Source of the DNA: JAYQKL01 sp049889415
GTDB lineage: Bacteria > Pseudomonadota > Alphaproteobacteria > RS24
Direction of reading: 5' to 3'
Assembly: GCA_049889415.1 (NCBI GenBank)
Contig: JBMHDL010000003.1
Location: forward strand, 124,001 to 188,000
Length of the DNA stretch: 64,000 bases
The position numbers were made by a program, and so were the translations under genes. Under the pieces are notes generated by a model. It did no database searches, had not been told where the DNA came from, and saw only the letters and a list, made by a program, of their open reading frames with translations. This document shows, piece after piece, positions 1 through 9,579 of the stretch; the first letter of the stretch is position 1; the number at the start of each line of letters is the position of its first letter.

Positions 1-551
1 AAATTGGCCAGCAGGGCATGACCATGCAATGAGGCGATGCTTTCGGGGTGAAATTGGACACCAAAAACGGGTCGGGTTTTGTGTTGCAGCCCCATTATAA
101 TGCCATCCTCAGTTTCAGCCGTAACCTCGAGGCAGTCGGGCAGGGTGTCCCGGTCAACAATCAGCGAATGATAGCGGGTGGCGGCATAGTGCGCTGGAAG
201 GTTTCTGAATACGCCGGATTGAGTGTTCACTATTTTTGATCTTTTGCCATGCATGATCAAAGGTGCCCGCACTACTTTTCCGCCAAAAGCCTGGCCAATG
301 GTCTGGTGGCCGAGGCAAACACCAAAAATCGGTAAATCATCCGGTGCCGAGGTCACCAAATCAAGGCAGATGCCGGCCTCATTCGGGGTACAGGGGCCGG
401 GGGAAATGATGACGGCTTTGGGGCTGGTTTCATAAACCTCTTCGGGCGTGATCTTGTCATTACGCACAACATTGGTCTTGACCCCGAGTTCGCCAAGAAA
501 GTGAACAAGATTAAATGTAAAACTATCATAATTATCAATGAGTAAAATCAT
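1..551 (-). CDS. trpG: Anthranilate synthase component II (glutamine amidotransferase), 3' end outside the window
   Basis: Class I glutamine amidotransferase that supplies ammonia from glutamine to TrpE for anthranilate synthesis in tryptophan biosynthesis; homologues can also serve PabB in folate synthesis. Reading from the ATG at 551, the protein starts MILLIDNYDSFTFNL. It shows an oxyanion-loop motif (ISPGPGTP), the nucleophile motif FGVCLGHQ and the catalytic His-Glu in FGVQFHPES near the window edge. About 183 residues are present, so only the last few are missing. The start is supported by AAAGGTTAA just upstream. It lies 17 bases after trpE on the same strand, so the two subunits are probably co-transcribed and made in equal amounts. 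Family assignment is secure; TrpG rather than PabA rests on the trpE neighbour. Confidence 0.93.
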   Translation of the reverse strand, partial: MILLIDNYDSFTFNLVHFLGELGVKTNVVRNDKITPEEVYETSPKAVIISPGPCTPNEAGICLDLVTSAPDDLPIFGVCLGHQTIGQAFGGKVVRAPLIMHGKRSKIVNTQSGVFRNLPAHYAATRYHSLIVDRDTLPDCLEVTAETEDGIIMGLQHKTRPVFGVQFHPESIASLHGHALLAN

Positions 552-568
552 TTATATTAACCTTTACA

Positions 569-2074
569 TTATTTTTTATTATATAGATCAATTGCGTCTT
601 TAGCGGCCCGAAACAAAGCCATGGCCTTATTCACGGTCTCGTCATATTCGCCTTTTTCAGTCGAGTCATAGACAACGCCGCCTCCTGCCTGAACATATAA
701 CATGCCGTCCTTGATTATGCCCGTGCGCAGGGCAATGCAGGTGTCCATGTCTCCGCCAGCGGCAAAATAGCCGACACAACCGGAATAAATCCCACGTTTC
801 TGGGGCTCAAGTTCGTCAATAATTTCCATTGCCCTGACTTTAGGCGCACCAGATACAGTGCCGGCAGGAAAACCGGCGGTCAGAGCGTCAACCGTATCAT
901 GATCTGGTAGCAATTTTCCGGTCACATCGGAATAGATATGAATCAAATGTGATGTTTTCTGCAGGCTGAAGCTTTCGTTAATGCTGATTGAGGAAGTTTG
1001 TGACACGCGCCCGACATCGTTACGGCCAAGGTCGAGCAGCATGAGATGCTCGGCCAATTCTTTCTCATCCGTCAGCAGTTCGGCGCCAATCTCTCGATCT
1101 TCCTCAGCCGAATTGCCGCGTCGTCGTGTGCCGGCAATCGGACGGATATTGACCGTCCCCTGCTCAACTCCTACCAGAACTTCCGGGCTGGATCCGACAA
1201 TGGAAAACCCGTCAAAATTCAGGAAAAAGAGATAGGGGGACGGGTTGATACGTCGTAAGGAGCGATAAAAGGAAAAGGGGGGAAGTGGAAACGGCATGTT
1301 GAATTGCTGGCTCAAGACAACCTGGAAAATATCACCCGCTTTTATGTAATCGCGCGCCTTGCGGACCATCTCAAAATATTCCTCGGGCGATATGTTTGAG
1401 CCGGGTTCTTCGAATTCAAAATCAGCGGTTTTCTCATCATCGGGAATTTCACGACCAAGACTTTGCCGCGCCTCAGTCAGCCGTATAACAGCATTTTCAT
1501 AGGCCTGCCGGGCGGTTTGGTCGGAAGCGGGATAAACCGGGGTGGCAAGTTTGAGGCTGTTGGTGACATTGTCAAAAACAGCCATCAATGTCGGCCGGAT
1601 AAACAGACTTTCAGGCGTTTCCAGCTTTGTCGGGTTGGTGTCCGGCAGAGCCTCCATATATTTGACCATGTCATAGCCAAGATATCCGAAAACACCGGCG
1701 CTCATTTTCGGCAACTCAGCGGGTATGTCAAAGCGCGACTCGTTCAATATTTTGCGCAGGCCGTCTAAGGGCGACAGGTCCATCTCCTTAAAGGCGTCAT
1801 CTTCCTTTGCTGCATTCCGGTTGATCAGGGCTGTTCCGTTTTCAACCTTGAACACCAGATCTGGGGCCCAGCCAATAATTGAAAACCGCCCCTTGATATC
1901 CCCGTCCTGCACCGATTCAAGCAAAAAGCTGTTGGCACACCCGGCGCATAATTTCATATAGGCAGAGACAGGTGTTTCCAGATCAGCGATTACATCCGCG
2001 TGAACCAGCTGAATGTCGCCCTGGTCATAGTGACGGGCGAAATCCTCAGTGCTGGGTTGGAAGTTCAAAGTCAT
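569..2074 (-). CDS. trpE: Anthranilate synthase component I
   Basis: Converts chorismate and ammonia to anthranilate, the committed step of tryptophan synthesis, in complex with TrpG. The 501-residue length is normal. The N-terminal domain carries the tryptophan-feedback element (SFLLESVQ, about residue 50). The C-terminal chorismate-binding domain shows PIAGTRRRG, LGRNDVGRV, HIYSDVTG, PAGTVSGAPKVRAMEII and GGGVVYDST. The start ATG shares one base with the ppiD stop (TAATG), which suggests translational coupling in a ppiD-trpE-trpG unit. I see no leader peptide with tandem Trp codons in front of it, so attenuation at this position is unlikely. Anthranilate synthase is preferred over aminodeoxychorismate synthase because trpG follows directly. 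Confidence 0.96.
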   Translation of the reverse strand: MTLNFQPSTEDFARHYDQGDIQLVHADVIADLETPVSAYMKLCAGCANSFLLESVQDGDIKGRFSIIGWAPDLVFKVENGTALINRNAAKEDDAFKEMDLSPLDGLRKILNESRFDIPAELPKMSAGVFGYLGYDMVKYMEALPDTNPTKLETPESLFIRPTLMAVFDNVTNSLKLATPVYPASDQTARQAYENAVIRLTEARQSLGREIPDDEKTADFEFEEPGSNISPEEYFEMVRKARDYIKAGDIFQVVLSQQFNMPFPLPPFSFYRSLRRINPSPYLFFLNFDGFSIVGSSPEVLVGVEQGTVNIRPIAGTRRRGNSAEEDREIGAELLTDEKELAEHLMLLDLGRNDVGRVSQTSSISINESFSLQKTSHLIHIYSDVTGKLLPDHDTVDALTAGFPAGTVSGAPKVRAMEIIDELEPQKRGIYSGCVGYFAAGGDMDTCIALRTGIIKDGMLYVQAGGGVVYDSTEKGEYDETVNKAMALFRAAKDAIDLYNKK

Positions 2075-3963
2075 TATTGCTGTGCGTTGGTGTTGGCGTT
2101 CAGAACCTGTTGGTCAATCCGCACACCATAACCGGTCTGCAGTGCACGCAGAAGTTGATTGAGAAGGTTTTCATTGAAACGGGCGGTCTCTTCACCTGCT
2201 ATCTGCGCGTATTGGGCCGAACTGTCCTTCTCGGGTGAGTTGATTGCATCAAGCCGCATTACAATCAGACTTTCCCCGAAACCGACTTTTCCGAATGTAA
2301 ACGCACCTTCCGCAACCTGGAATAAATTTGCGACCGCCTCGCGGGAAAAGGTCTCGTTGCTGGTGGAGCGCAGCAAGGGTGGAGAGGTGAGGGGGGATTT
2401 GCCCAATTCATCCGCCAAAGATGTGAGGCTTTCACCTTGATTACCCTTTTCAACAAAATGCTCAGCCAAGCCGACAAGCAGGGCGCGGCGTTCCTGGGCC
2501 TGCCATTGGGCACGGGCCTTTTCGCGCACATCCTCAAACGGGCTGATCCGTGAGGGTTTGATCCCGTCCATGCGGACCCAATATGCACCGCCCTGCGAGG
2601 TCTCGAAAGACGGCAGATCCTGACCCAACTCATTTTCGAACAAAGTTGCCTGCAGATCGGGCAGCCGGTTCAGAATGTCCGGCTTGTCACCCTCCTTGGT
2701 GAGACCGTTCAGGTCAACCTGGTCAATCTGTATCAATTCAAGGTCAAAAATCCTGGCAATGCCTTCAAGCGTCGTGCCCTGGGCACGCTCATCTTCAATT
2801 TTTTCTGACATGAGAATGACTTCCTCAGTGGCCTTGTCCAGTGAGAGCGATGTGCGGATTTGCTCCTTGACGCTCACAAAATCCTGCTGCTGTTGTGGCG
2901 TAATTGTCCGCACCCGCAGAATGACCTGTCCTAGGGGGCCGTCCTGAATCCCGCTGTTTTCACCTGCGGCAATGCTGAAGGCTATATCCGCCAATTCAGG
3001 GGCTATGAAGTCATCTCGTGTGACTGTGCCAAGGTCTGTGTCTTCTGCGGTCAAACCGAAAGCGGCGGCGATTTCGTCAAATTTGCCGCCTTCAGCAAGC
3101 AGGGCTTGGGCTTTGGCAATTTCCGCGTCATCGGCGAGAACAAGCTGGTCAACCTCACGGGTTTCAGCTTCGATGAATGTATCCTGCAGGTTTTCATACT
3201 CCTCCAGAAGCTCATCATCACTGATGTTCAAGCTTTCGGCCAGCTTGTTTGGGTCAAGAATGATCAAGGTTGCCGAACGCCGTTCCGGTTCCGTGAAAAT
3301 ATTTGGTGCCTGGTCATAAAAGCTACGTAATTCGTCATCAGAAGGTTCATTGATTTCATCTATGCTGTCCATCTGCAGAACAACATATTCCGCTACACGG
3401 GTTTCAAGGAGATAATTGAATACCAGTTCATTCATGGTCTCTGGTGAGCGGACGGAGTTTCCGACGGCGTCCAGCAATTGCCGGCGCGTTTCAAACAAGC
3501 GGCGGTCACGAACGAAGATTTTTTCACTCAATCCATTACTTTGCAGCAGGCGCTGAAAGGTCGGGCGGTCGAAGCGCCCATTGGGCCCGGCAAAAGCCGG
3601 GTCAGAAACGATTTTTTCAGCGATGATGTCGTCACTGACGGCAAGACCGAGATCTTCTCCGAGCTGGTCAAAAGTCGCCATGGCCATCATGTCGGCCAAA
3701 ACCTGCCTGTCCAGACCAAGAGCGCTCCCCTGTTCAAGCGTCAAGGGCTCATTCAACTGCCGGGACAGGAAATCAAGTTCGCGGGCGTAGCGGTATCTGA
3801 ACTCATTGGTTGGGATGTCGCGGTCACCGACCGAAGCGATTGTACCCCGGTTGAAGCCGTTGAACACATCAGAGACGCCCCAAGCCGCAAAAGCGACAAC
3901 CAAAAGGCCAATTAAGAGAAGGCCGAAAAAACCTCCTATGTATGATTTCATTTTACTCAGCAT
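2074..3963 (-). CDS. ppiD: Membrane-anchored periplasmic peptidyl-prolyl isomerase / chaperone, PpiD/SurA type
   Basis: Predicted inner-membrane foldase that helps newly exported proteins. From the start at 3963 the protein is 629 residues. One N-terminal membrane segment (residues about 10-27) is followed by AAWGVSDVFNGF, the usual PpiD junction. Next come a SurA-N-like helical region, a parvulin-type domain (about 225-380) and a C-terminal helical region. The reading frame opens further upstream at 4035, but the ATG at 3963 has AAGGAAAG at the right distance and puts the membrane anchor at the N terminus. Another ATG lies four codons in. It overlaps trpE by one base and diverges from tpiA. 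The parvulin domain looks weakly conserved, so chaperone activity may matter more than isomerase activity (inference). Confidence 0.9.
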   Translation of the reverse strand: MLSKMKSYIGGFFGLLLIGLLVVAFAAWGVSDVFNGFNRGTIASVGDRDIPTNEFRYRYARELDFLSRQLNEPLTLEQGSALGLDRQVLADMMAMATFDQLGEDLGLAVSDDIIAEKIVSDPAFAGPNGRFDRPTFQRLLQSNGLSEKIFVRDRRLFETRRQLLDAVGNSVRSPETMNELVFNYLLETRVAEYVVLQMDSIDEINEPSDDELRSFYDQAPNIFTEPERRSATLIILDPNKLAESLNISDDELLEEYENLQDTFIEAETREVDQLVLADDAEIAKAQALLAEGGKFDEIAAAFGLTAEDTDLGTVTRDDFIAPELADIAFSIAAGENSGIQDGPLGQVILRVRTITPQQQQDFVSVKEQIRTSLSLDKATEEVILMSEKIEDERAQGTTLEGIARIFDLELIQIDQVDLNGLTKEGDKPDILNRLPDLQATLFENELGQDLPSFETSQGGAYWVRMDGIKPSRISPFEDVREKARAQWQAQERRALLVGLAEHFVEKGNQGESLTSLADELGKSPLTSPPLLRSTSNETFSREAVANLFQVAEGAFTFGKVGFGESLIVMRLDAINSPEKDSSAQYAQIAGEETARFNENLLNQLLRALQTGYGVRIDQQVLNANTNAQQ

Positions 3964-4128
3964 TATGGGTAATCTTTCCTTGAACTTTTGTTCGGCATCA
4001 TAATAAGGCGGCCGTGATTTCACAAGCTGTAACAATGCGGTTAACCGATTTTTCGCTCTGGCAGGGTTTTTCTTTTTCTTGTCCGCCGACTGCGTTAGAG
4101 TGCTGTGAATTCACAATGGGGGGTCTTC

Positions 4129-4890
4129 ATGTCATCATCCGCTTCAAAAATCAGACCATTGATTGCCGGCAACTGGAAAATGAACGGTGGGCGTGCAGGG
4201 TTGACCCAGCTTAAGTCGCTGCTGTCCAGACTGGAAAAGGTCAAAACCGCTGCGGATATTATGATTTGCCCGCCTTATTTGGACATCGGCCCGGCTGTCG
4301 AGATTACCAAAGGCAGTCAGGTGGCAATCGGCGGGCAGGATTGCCATCCCGAGCCCAGCGGGGCCCATACCGGAGATGTCTCGGCGGTTATGTTGAAAAA
4401 ATACGGTGCCAAAACCGTCATTGTCGGTCATTCCGAGCGCAGAACGCATCATATGGAAACCAATAAGCTTGTGAAGGCAAAAGCCCAGGCCGCGCTGGAG
4501 TCGGGGCTGTCACCGATAATCTGTATCGGGGAAACCCTGAAAGAGCGGAAGGGCGGTCAAACATTGCGGATCGTCGGGGCGCAATTACGAGGTTCACTGC
4601 CGGATATAGACAAACCGGAAAAGGTGGTTGTGGCTTATGAGCCGGTCTGGGCAATCGGCACCGGTTTGACACCGACGCTCGGCCAGGTGAGGCAGGTGCA
4701 CGCGCATATCCGCAAGGCTTTGGTGCGGCGCTACGGGCCGGCGGGACAAAAAATCAGGATCCTTTATGGTGGTTCGGTTAATCCGGACAATGCGGCGGAA
4801 CTGCTGGCGGTGGAGCATGTCAATGGCGCGCTGGTTGGTGGCGCCAGTCTGAAGGCCGCAGATTTCATCAAAATCGTCGCGTGTCGGTGA
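4129..4890 (+). CDS. tpiA: Triose-phosphate isomerase
   Basis: Interconverts dihydroxyacetone phosphate and glyceraldehyde 3-phosphate in glycolysis and gluconeogenesis. The 253-residue TIM barrel has every expected signature: GNWKMNG with the catalytic lysine, the catalytic histidine in GHSERR, the catalytic glutamate in AYEPVWAIGTG, and the phosphate-gripper LYGGSV near the C terminus. The ATG at 4129 is chosen because GGGGGGTC lies just before it and the protein then begins a few residues before the conserved RPLIAGNWK. An upstream in-frame GTG at 4105 would add eight unconserved residues. It diverges from ppiD across about 165 bases that should hold both promoters, and secG follows. Confidence 0.97.
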   Translation: MSSSASKIRPLIAGNWKMNGGRAGLTQLKSLLSRLEKVKTAADIMICPPYLDIGPAVEITKGSQVAIGGQDCHPEPSGAHTGDVSAVMLKKYGAKTVIVGHSERRTHHMETNKLVKAKAQAALESGLSPIICIGETLKERKGGQTLRIVGAQLRGSLPDIDKPEKVVVAYEPVWAIGTGLTPTLGQVRQVHAHIRKALVRRYGPAGQKIRILYGGSVNPDNAAELLAVEHVNGALVGGASLKAADFIKIVACR

Positions 4891-4979
4891 CGCGCCGGCC
4901 AACCGCTTAAAACAAGACTGGATTTTTCAGCACTGATGCGATACACAATGTGCAAATTTGAACCGTTTGGAGTTGTCCC

Positions 4980-5330
4980 ATGACCGAAACCCTGCTGGTC
5001 ATCCATATTTTTATCGCTCTCGCCATGATTGTACTGGTGCTTTTGCAACGCTCTGAAGGCGGTGCGCTCGGCATTGGCGGCGGACAGGGCGGCGGCATGT
5101 TTTCGGGACGCGGCGTGGCCGACACACTGACCCGGGTAACAACCTTTCTGGCCATTGCATTTTTCCTGACCAGTATCGGTTTGACAATCCTGTCCGGGAT
5201 GGAGGCGTCAGACTCCGTGCTTGACGGTTTCATTGAGCCTCAAGAAACGGATGTTTTCCAGGCACCGGCACCGCAATTGCCCGAAGGGTTTGGCTCTGAC
5301 AACAGCTTGCCTGACCTGCCGACTCAATAA
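4980..5330 (+). CDS. secG: Preprotein translocase subunit SecG
   Basis: Small inner-membrane subunit of the SecYEG translocon that assists SecA-driven export. The 116-residue protein has two membrane segments (about residues 4-22 and 52-72). Between them is the characteristic glycine-rich loop containing LLQRSEGGALGIGGG and GMFSGRG. The C-terminal tail is acidic and proline-rich, as is common in alphaproteobacterial SecG. A TTGGAGT ribosome-binding site precedes the ATG. It sits between tpiA and pyrG, the usual order in this class. Confidence 0.95.
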   Translation: MTETLLVIHIFIALAMIVLVLLQRSEGGALGIGGGQGGGMFSGRGVADTLTRVTTFLAIAFFLTSIGLTILSGMEASDSVLDGFIEPQETDVFQAPAPQLPEGFGSDNSLPDLPTQ

Positions 5331-5401
5331 TCCCTAATTTTTTTCCTGCAGGCAAAGTTTGGTCTCGCCATTGGGGATGTCTATGTGTATTCTACAAACC
5401 C

Positions 5402-7030
5402 ATGGCGCGATTCATTTTTATCACAGGCGGCGTGGTCTCTTCTCTCGGAAAAGGTATAACGTCAGCCGCATTAGGGGCCTTGTTACAGGCGCGCGGTTAC
5501 AGTGTCAGGTTGCGGAAACTTGACCCGTATTTGAATGTTGACCCGGGCACCATGAGCCCCTATCAGCATGGCGAAGTCTTTGTCACAGATGACGGGGCCG
5601 AGACTGATCTTGATCTCGGCCATTATGAGCGCTTCACCGGTGTGCCGGCTAGCAAAGGTGACAATGTCACGACGGGCCAGATCTATTCAGACATCATCGC
5701 CAAGGAACGGCGCGGCGATTATCTGGGCGGCACGGTTCAGGTCATCCCGCATGTCACAGACGCCATTAAAGATTTTGTGCTCAGTGATGTTGACGATGTG
5801 GACTTCGTCCTTTGTGAGATTGGCGGCACGGTCGGGGATATTGAAGCCTTGCCGTTTTTTGAAGCCATCCGACAGCTTGGTAATGAACTGCCGCGTGGTC
5901 AAGCCGTTTATATTCATTTGACATTGCTGCCGTTTATTCCCGCGGCCGGGGAAATGAAAACCAAGCCGACGCAGCACTCGGTCAAGGAGTTGCGGTCCAT
6001 AGGTATCCAGCCTGATGTTTTAATGTGCAGGTGCGACCGACCTATTCCGGAAGGGGAGAAGCGTAAAATCGCTCTGTTCTGCAATGTGCGGGAAAGCGCG
6101 GTGATTGAGGCCCGGGACGTGGACAATATATACGCTGTTCCGGAGGCCTATCACGCAGAAGGTTTGGATGATGAGGTGTTGGCTGCCTTCGGTCTGGGTG
6201 AAGAGGGCAGGCCGGACCTGTCGCGTTGGCAGGAGGTTTTGACTTCCATCCGTGAGCCGGAGGGCGAGGTGAATATCGCCATTGTCGGCAAATATACCGA
6301 GTTGAAGGATGCCTATAAGTCGTTGATTGAAGCGCTGCATCATGGTGGCATCGCGAACCGGGTGAAGGTCAATTTGGATTGGATTGACGCTCAGATTTTC
6401 GAGACCGAGGATGTGGTCAGCCGGCTTGAAAAGGTTGACGGTATTTTGGTGCCGGGCGGGTTTGGTGAGCGCGGTGCCGAGGGCAAGATAGCGGCAGCGC
6501 AATTTGCCCGTACCCATGATGTGCCGTATTTCGGCATTTGTTTCGGGATGCAGATGGCTGTGCTTGAGGCGGCCCGCCATATGGCCAACATCAAGGATGC
6601 GAGTTCCTCTGAATTCGGGGATACTGGAACGGCGCTGGTTGGTCTGATGACGGAGTGGCTGGACGGCGATCAACTTGAAAAACGCGGTTTGGATACGGAT
6701 CTTGGTGGGACGATGCGGCTTGGGGCCTTTGAGGCTAGCCTGAAAAAGGGGTCGCGGGTTGCAGAGATTTATGGTTCTGAAACCATTTCCGAACGCCATC
6801 GCCACCGTTATGAGGTGAATATGGCCTATCGGGAGCAATTGGAGGCAGCCGGCCTGGTATTTTCCGGAACGTCGCCGGACGGGTTATTGCCCGAGATTGT
6901 TGAAATCCCCGAACACCCTTGGTATGTCGGCGTTCAGTTTCACCCTGAATTGAAATCGCGGCCGTTTGAGCCGCATCCGTTGTTTGCGTCATTTATTGCG
7001 GCAGCCATTCAACAAAGCAGACTTGTTTAA
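5402..7030 (+). CDS. pyrG: CTP synthase (glutamine-hydrolysing)
   Basis: Amidates UTP to CTP using ATP and glutamine. The 542-residue length is normal. The N-terminal amidoligase domain opens with ITGGVVSSLGKGITSA (nucleotide-binding loop) and contains EIGGTVGDIE. The C-terminal amidotransferase domain has the nucleophile in FGICFGMQ and the His-Glu pair in GVQFHPELKSRP. The start fits the family N terminus (MARFIFITGG), although no clear ribosome-binding site precedes it. kdsA starts 19 bases after the stop. Confidence 0.98.
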   Translation: MARFIFITGGVVSSLGKGITSAALGALLQARGYSVRLRKLDPYLNVDPGTMSPYQHGEVFVTDDGAETDLDLGHYERFTGVPASKGDNVTTGQIYSDIIAKERRGDYLGGTVQVIPHVTDAIKDFVLSDVDDVDFVLCEIGGTVGDIEALPFFEAIRQLGNELPRGQAVYIHLTLLPFIPAAGEMKTKPTQHSVKELRSIGIQPDVLMCRCDRPIPEGEKRKIALFCNVRESAVIEARDVDNIYAVPEAYHAEGLDDEVLAAFGLGEEGRPDLSRWQEVLTSIREPEGEVNIAIVGKYTELKDAYKSLIEALHHGGIANRVKVNLDWIDAQIFETEDVVSRLEKVDGILVPGGFGERGAEGKIAAAQFARTHDVPYFGICFGMQMAVLEAARHMANIKDASSSEFGDTGTALVGLMTEWLDGDQLEKRGLDTDLGGTMRLGAFEASLKKGSRVAEIYGSETISERHRHRYEVNMAYREQLEAAGLVFSGTSPDGLLPEIVEIPEHPWYVGVQFHPELKSRPFEPHPLFASFIAAAIQQSRLV

Positions 7031-7049
7031 AGTATAAGAAAGTCCTGGT

Positions 7050-7913
7050 ATGACATTGTTAAAACTAGATAATTATGATGTATCAATTGGTCAGGGTGCC
7101 CCCCTGACCGTGATGGCCGGACTGAATGTGCTCGAAGATGAAGGGCTGGCGCTTGAAGTCTGTGCCGAGTTGAAAGCCGTCTGTAGCGACCTGGGCCTAC
7201 CGTATATTTTCAAGGCCAGTTTTGACAAAGCCAACCGGTCGTCCATCACCAGCTATCGCGGCCCGGGCATGGATGAGGGGTTGCCGATCCTGTCAGCGGT
7301 CAAGGCGGCACATCATGTGCCGGTTGTCACAGATATTCATGAGCCGGCGCAAGCGGAAATCGTCGCTGACATTGCAGAAGTTGTCCAGTTACCGGCCTTT
7401 TTGGTGCGTCAGACTGATCTGGTGGTGGCGGCGACAGAAGCCGTTACCAAGCGTGGTGGTTGGTTGCATGCCAAAAAAGCGCAGTTTCTTGCACCTTGGG
7501 ATTGCGCGAATATTGTTTCGAAGTGCCGAGAAGTGGCCCCGGACATCAAGCTTATCCTGTGTGATCGCGGCACCAGCTATGGATACAACAATCTTGTCGT
7601 GGATATGCTGGGCATTCCTGAGATGAAAAAACTCGGCGTGCCGGTGACAATGGATGCGACCCATGCCGTGCAGTTGCCCGGTGCTGACCCGCGCACGGGC
7701 GGCGCGTCTTCCGGTGGCCGGCGTGAAGGTGTCAGTGTGCTTGCGAAGTCAGCTGTTGCGGCAGGGGCGGACGGAGTGTTTCTGGAATTTCACCCGCGCC
7801 CGGATGAGGCTTTGTGTGACGCGCCAAGCTGTCTGGACCTGAAAGATGCCCGCGATTTGCTGACCACGCTGAAGGCATTACACGAAACCGTGCAAGGACA
7901 CGTCACAGCTTAG
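7050..7913 (+). CDS. kdsA: 3-deoxy-8-phosphooctulonate synthase (KDO-8-phosphate synthase)
   Basis: Condenses phosphoenolpyruvate with arabinose 5-phosphate to make KDO 8-phosphate for lipopolysaccharide core. The 287-residue barrel shows FKASFDKANRSS, TDIHEPAQAE, LPAFLVRQTDL, LCDRGTSYGYNN and FLEFHPRPDEA, all typical of KdsA. It closely follows pyrG and may be co-transcribed. In many alphaproteobacteria eno comes next; here a transporter gene does instead. Its presence implies the cell makes a KDO-containing LPS. Confidence 0.97.
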   Translation: MTLLKLDNYDVSIGQGAPLTVMAGLNVLEDEGLALEVCAELKAVCSDLGLPYIFKASFDKANRSSITSYRGPGMDEGLPILSAVKAAHHVPVVTDIHEPAQAEIVADIAEVVQLPAFLVRQTDLVVAATEAVTKRGGWLHAKKAQFLAPWDCANIVSKCREVAPDIKLILCDRGTSYGYNNLVVDMLGIPEMKKLGVPVTMDATHAVQLPGADPRTGGASSGGRREGVSVLAKSAVAAGADGVFLEFHPRPDEALCDAPSCLDLKDARDLLTTLKALHETVQGHVTA

Positions 7914-7993
7914 GCTTTTTCAATTTAGGCTTTGATATGAAGGCCTGAATAGCCCATCATACCCTGAAAATAAGTTTGAATAATGAGGGTGTC

Positions 7994-9460
7994 ATGAAGG
8001 CCATTGCAGAAAATCTGCCCGTCAATTCCCATATGTTTAAAATCCTGATCGGGCCGTTACTGGCTGTGCCGGTGCTGTTGACGGATTTCGCCGGATTGTC
8101 GGTGACCGGTGAGCGGATGCTGGCGGTGGCGGTATTGATGGCCGTTTGGTGGGCGGTCGAGGCGTTTCCATTGGCCGTGACGTCTTTGGTGCCATTGATT
8201 TTGTTGCCGGCGTTCGGCATCACGCCCATGCCGGAAGTCGCCGGCAGTTACACGCACCCGATTACGTTTCTCCTGTTTGGCGGTTTTGTGCTTGCGATTG
8301 CGATTGAGAAATGCGGTCTGCATGAGCGCACCGCCTATAAATTCCTCAGCCTGCTCGGGGTCAATGCCCGCTATCTGGTCGGTGGGTTGATGCTGGTTGC
8401 CGGCTTTACCAGCATGTGGATCACCAACACCTCAACAACCCTGATGCTGCTGCCGGTGGCGATTTCCATGACCCTGATGATCCGCGAAAACTTCAGTCAT
8501 CTCGACGCCAAAGAGCTTGATGATTTTGACATTGCGGTGTTTCTCGGGCTGGCGCAGGGCGCGACCTTGGGCGGCATTTCTACGATTATCGGCACGGCGC
8601 CCAATGCCTATGCCGCCGGGTTCATCGAGTCCAGTTTCGGCATTGAAATCAGTTTCGCGCAATGGATGAGCTTCGGGGTGCCGTTGATGCTGGTCATGCT
8701 GCCACTGAGTTGGCTGTTGCTGACGCGGGTGATGCATCCGGTTGATTTTGACATCACCGATGAAATGCGTGGGCTGATGGCGGACCGGCTGAAAGCACTT
8801 GGCGCTTTGAGCACATCGGAAAAACGCGTCATGTTTGTGTTTCTGCTGACGGTGCTGGCGTGGATGTCGCGCAAATATGTCATCGCGGCGTTCGGGCTGA
8901 CCGGTATCACCGACACGACGGTTGCCATTGGTGCGGTGTTTCTGCTGTTTCTCATCCCCGCCGGTGACCGCCCGGGCACGCTGATGAGCTGGTCGGATAT
9001 GAACAAACTGCCCTGGGGGGTGTTGCTGTTGTTCGGGGGCGGCTTTGCCCTGGCGGGCGGCATTTCCGGCTCCGGCGTCAGCGGTTGGATCGGCGCTCAG
9101 CTTGCGCCGATTGGCGTGGCGCCGGTGTTCATCATTCTGCTGTGTGTGGTGGCGGTGATTGTGTTCCTGACCGAAATCACCAGCAACGTCGCGACAACCA
9201 CGACCTTTCTGCCGGTGGTGGCGGCGCTGGCGCTGGAAATCGGCCAGCCATCCCTGCAACTGGTTATACCGGCGGCCCTGGCGGCGAGTTTCGCCTTCAT
9301 GTTTCCGGTCGCGACCCCGCCCAACGCGATTGTGTTCGGCTCCGGCAAGGTCACAATCCGCAATATGTTGCGCGCCGGGCTGGGCCTGAATCTGGTCAGC
9401 ATTGTGGTGTTGACCCTGTTCGGGCTGTATGTGCTGCCATTGATGCTTGATTTGGGGTGA
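7994..9460 (+). CDS. DASS (SLC13) family sodium:dicarboxylate symporter
   Basis: Predicted inner-membrane sodium-coupled carrier for dicarboxylates or related anions. The 488-residue protein is almost entirely hydrophobic, with roughly 11-12 membrane segments. It carries the two pseudo-symmetric family signatures: MWITNTSTTLMLLPVA in the first half and TEITSNVATTTTFLPV in the second, the loops that in this family bind sodium and the carboxylate. The ATG at 7994 is favoured by TGAGGGTG before it; a TTG at 7976 is the alternative. Third codon positions look richer in G and C than in the kdsA block. The stop codon falls inside a short tandem duplication (see findings). The exact substrate cannot be read from sequence. 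Confidence 0.88.
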   Translation: MKAIAENLPVNSHMFKILIGPLLAVPVLLTDFAGLSVTGERMLAVAVLMAVWWAVEAFPLAVTSLVPLILLPAFGITPMPEVAGSYTHPITFLLFGGFVLAIAIEKCGLHERTAYKFLSLLGVNARYLVGGLMLVAGFTSMWITNTSTTLMLLPVAISMTLMIRENFSHLDAKELDDFDIAVFLGLAQGATLGGISTIIGTAPNAYAAGFIESSFGIEISFAQWMSFGVPLMLVMLPLSWLLLTRVMHPVDFDITDEMRGLMADRLKALGALSTSEKRVMFVFLLTVLAWMSRKYVIAAFGLTGITDTTVAIGAVFLLFLIPAGDRPGTLMSWSDMNKLPWGVLLLFGGGFALAGGISGSGVSGWIGAQLAPIGVAPVFIILLCVVAVIVFLTEITSNVATTTTFLPVVAALALEIGQPSLQLVIPAALAASFAFMFPVATPPNAIVFGSGKVTIRNMLRAGLGLNLVSIVVLTLFGLYVLPLMLDLG

Positions 9461-9476
9461 TGCTTGATTTGAGGGG
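9441..9476 (+). repeat. Short tandem duplication spanning the DASS stop codon
   Basis: TGATGCTTGATTTGGGG at 9441-9457 is followed at once by TGATGCTTGATTTGAGGGG at 9458-9476. The TGA that begins the second copy is the stop codon of the transporter. This looks like a replication-slippage duplication. Confidence 0.75.
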
Positions 9477-9579
9477 AGCTGAACCCCGTTGCCTGATCAC
9501 GCTATGAAGGCTGACAAAGCCCGTTTATTTGTGCTAACATTTTGAAGGACTGTACAAAATAAGAATAACGGAGCGTCCC

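Noticed and set aside
6020..6838. 272-codon open frame on the minus strand inside pyrG
   Set aside because: Entirely within a secure CTP synthase gene, with no recognisable domain.
8432..9259. 275-codon open frame on the minus strand inside the DASS transporter gene
   Set aside because: Its product is almost only Gln, His and Arg, the mirror of GC-rich hydrophobic codons on the plus strand; the plus-strand gene has clear family motifs.
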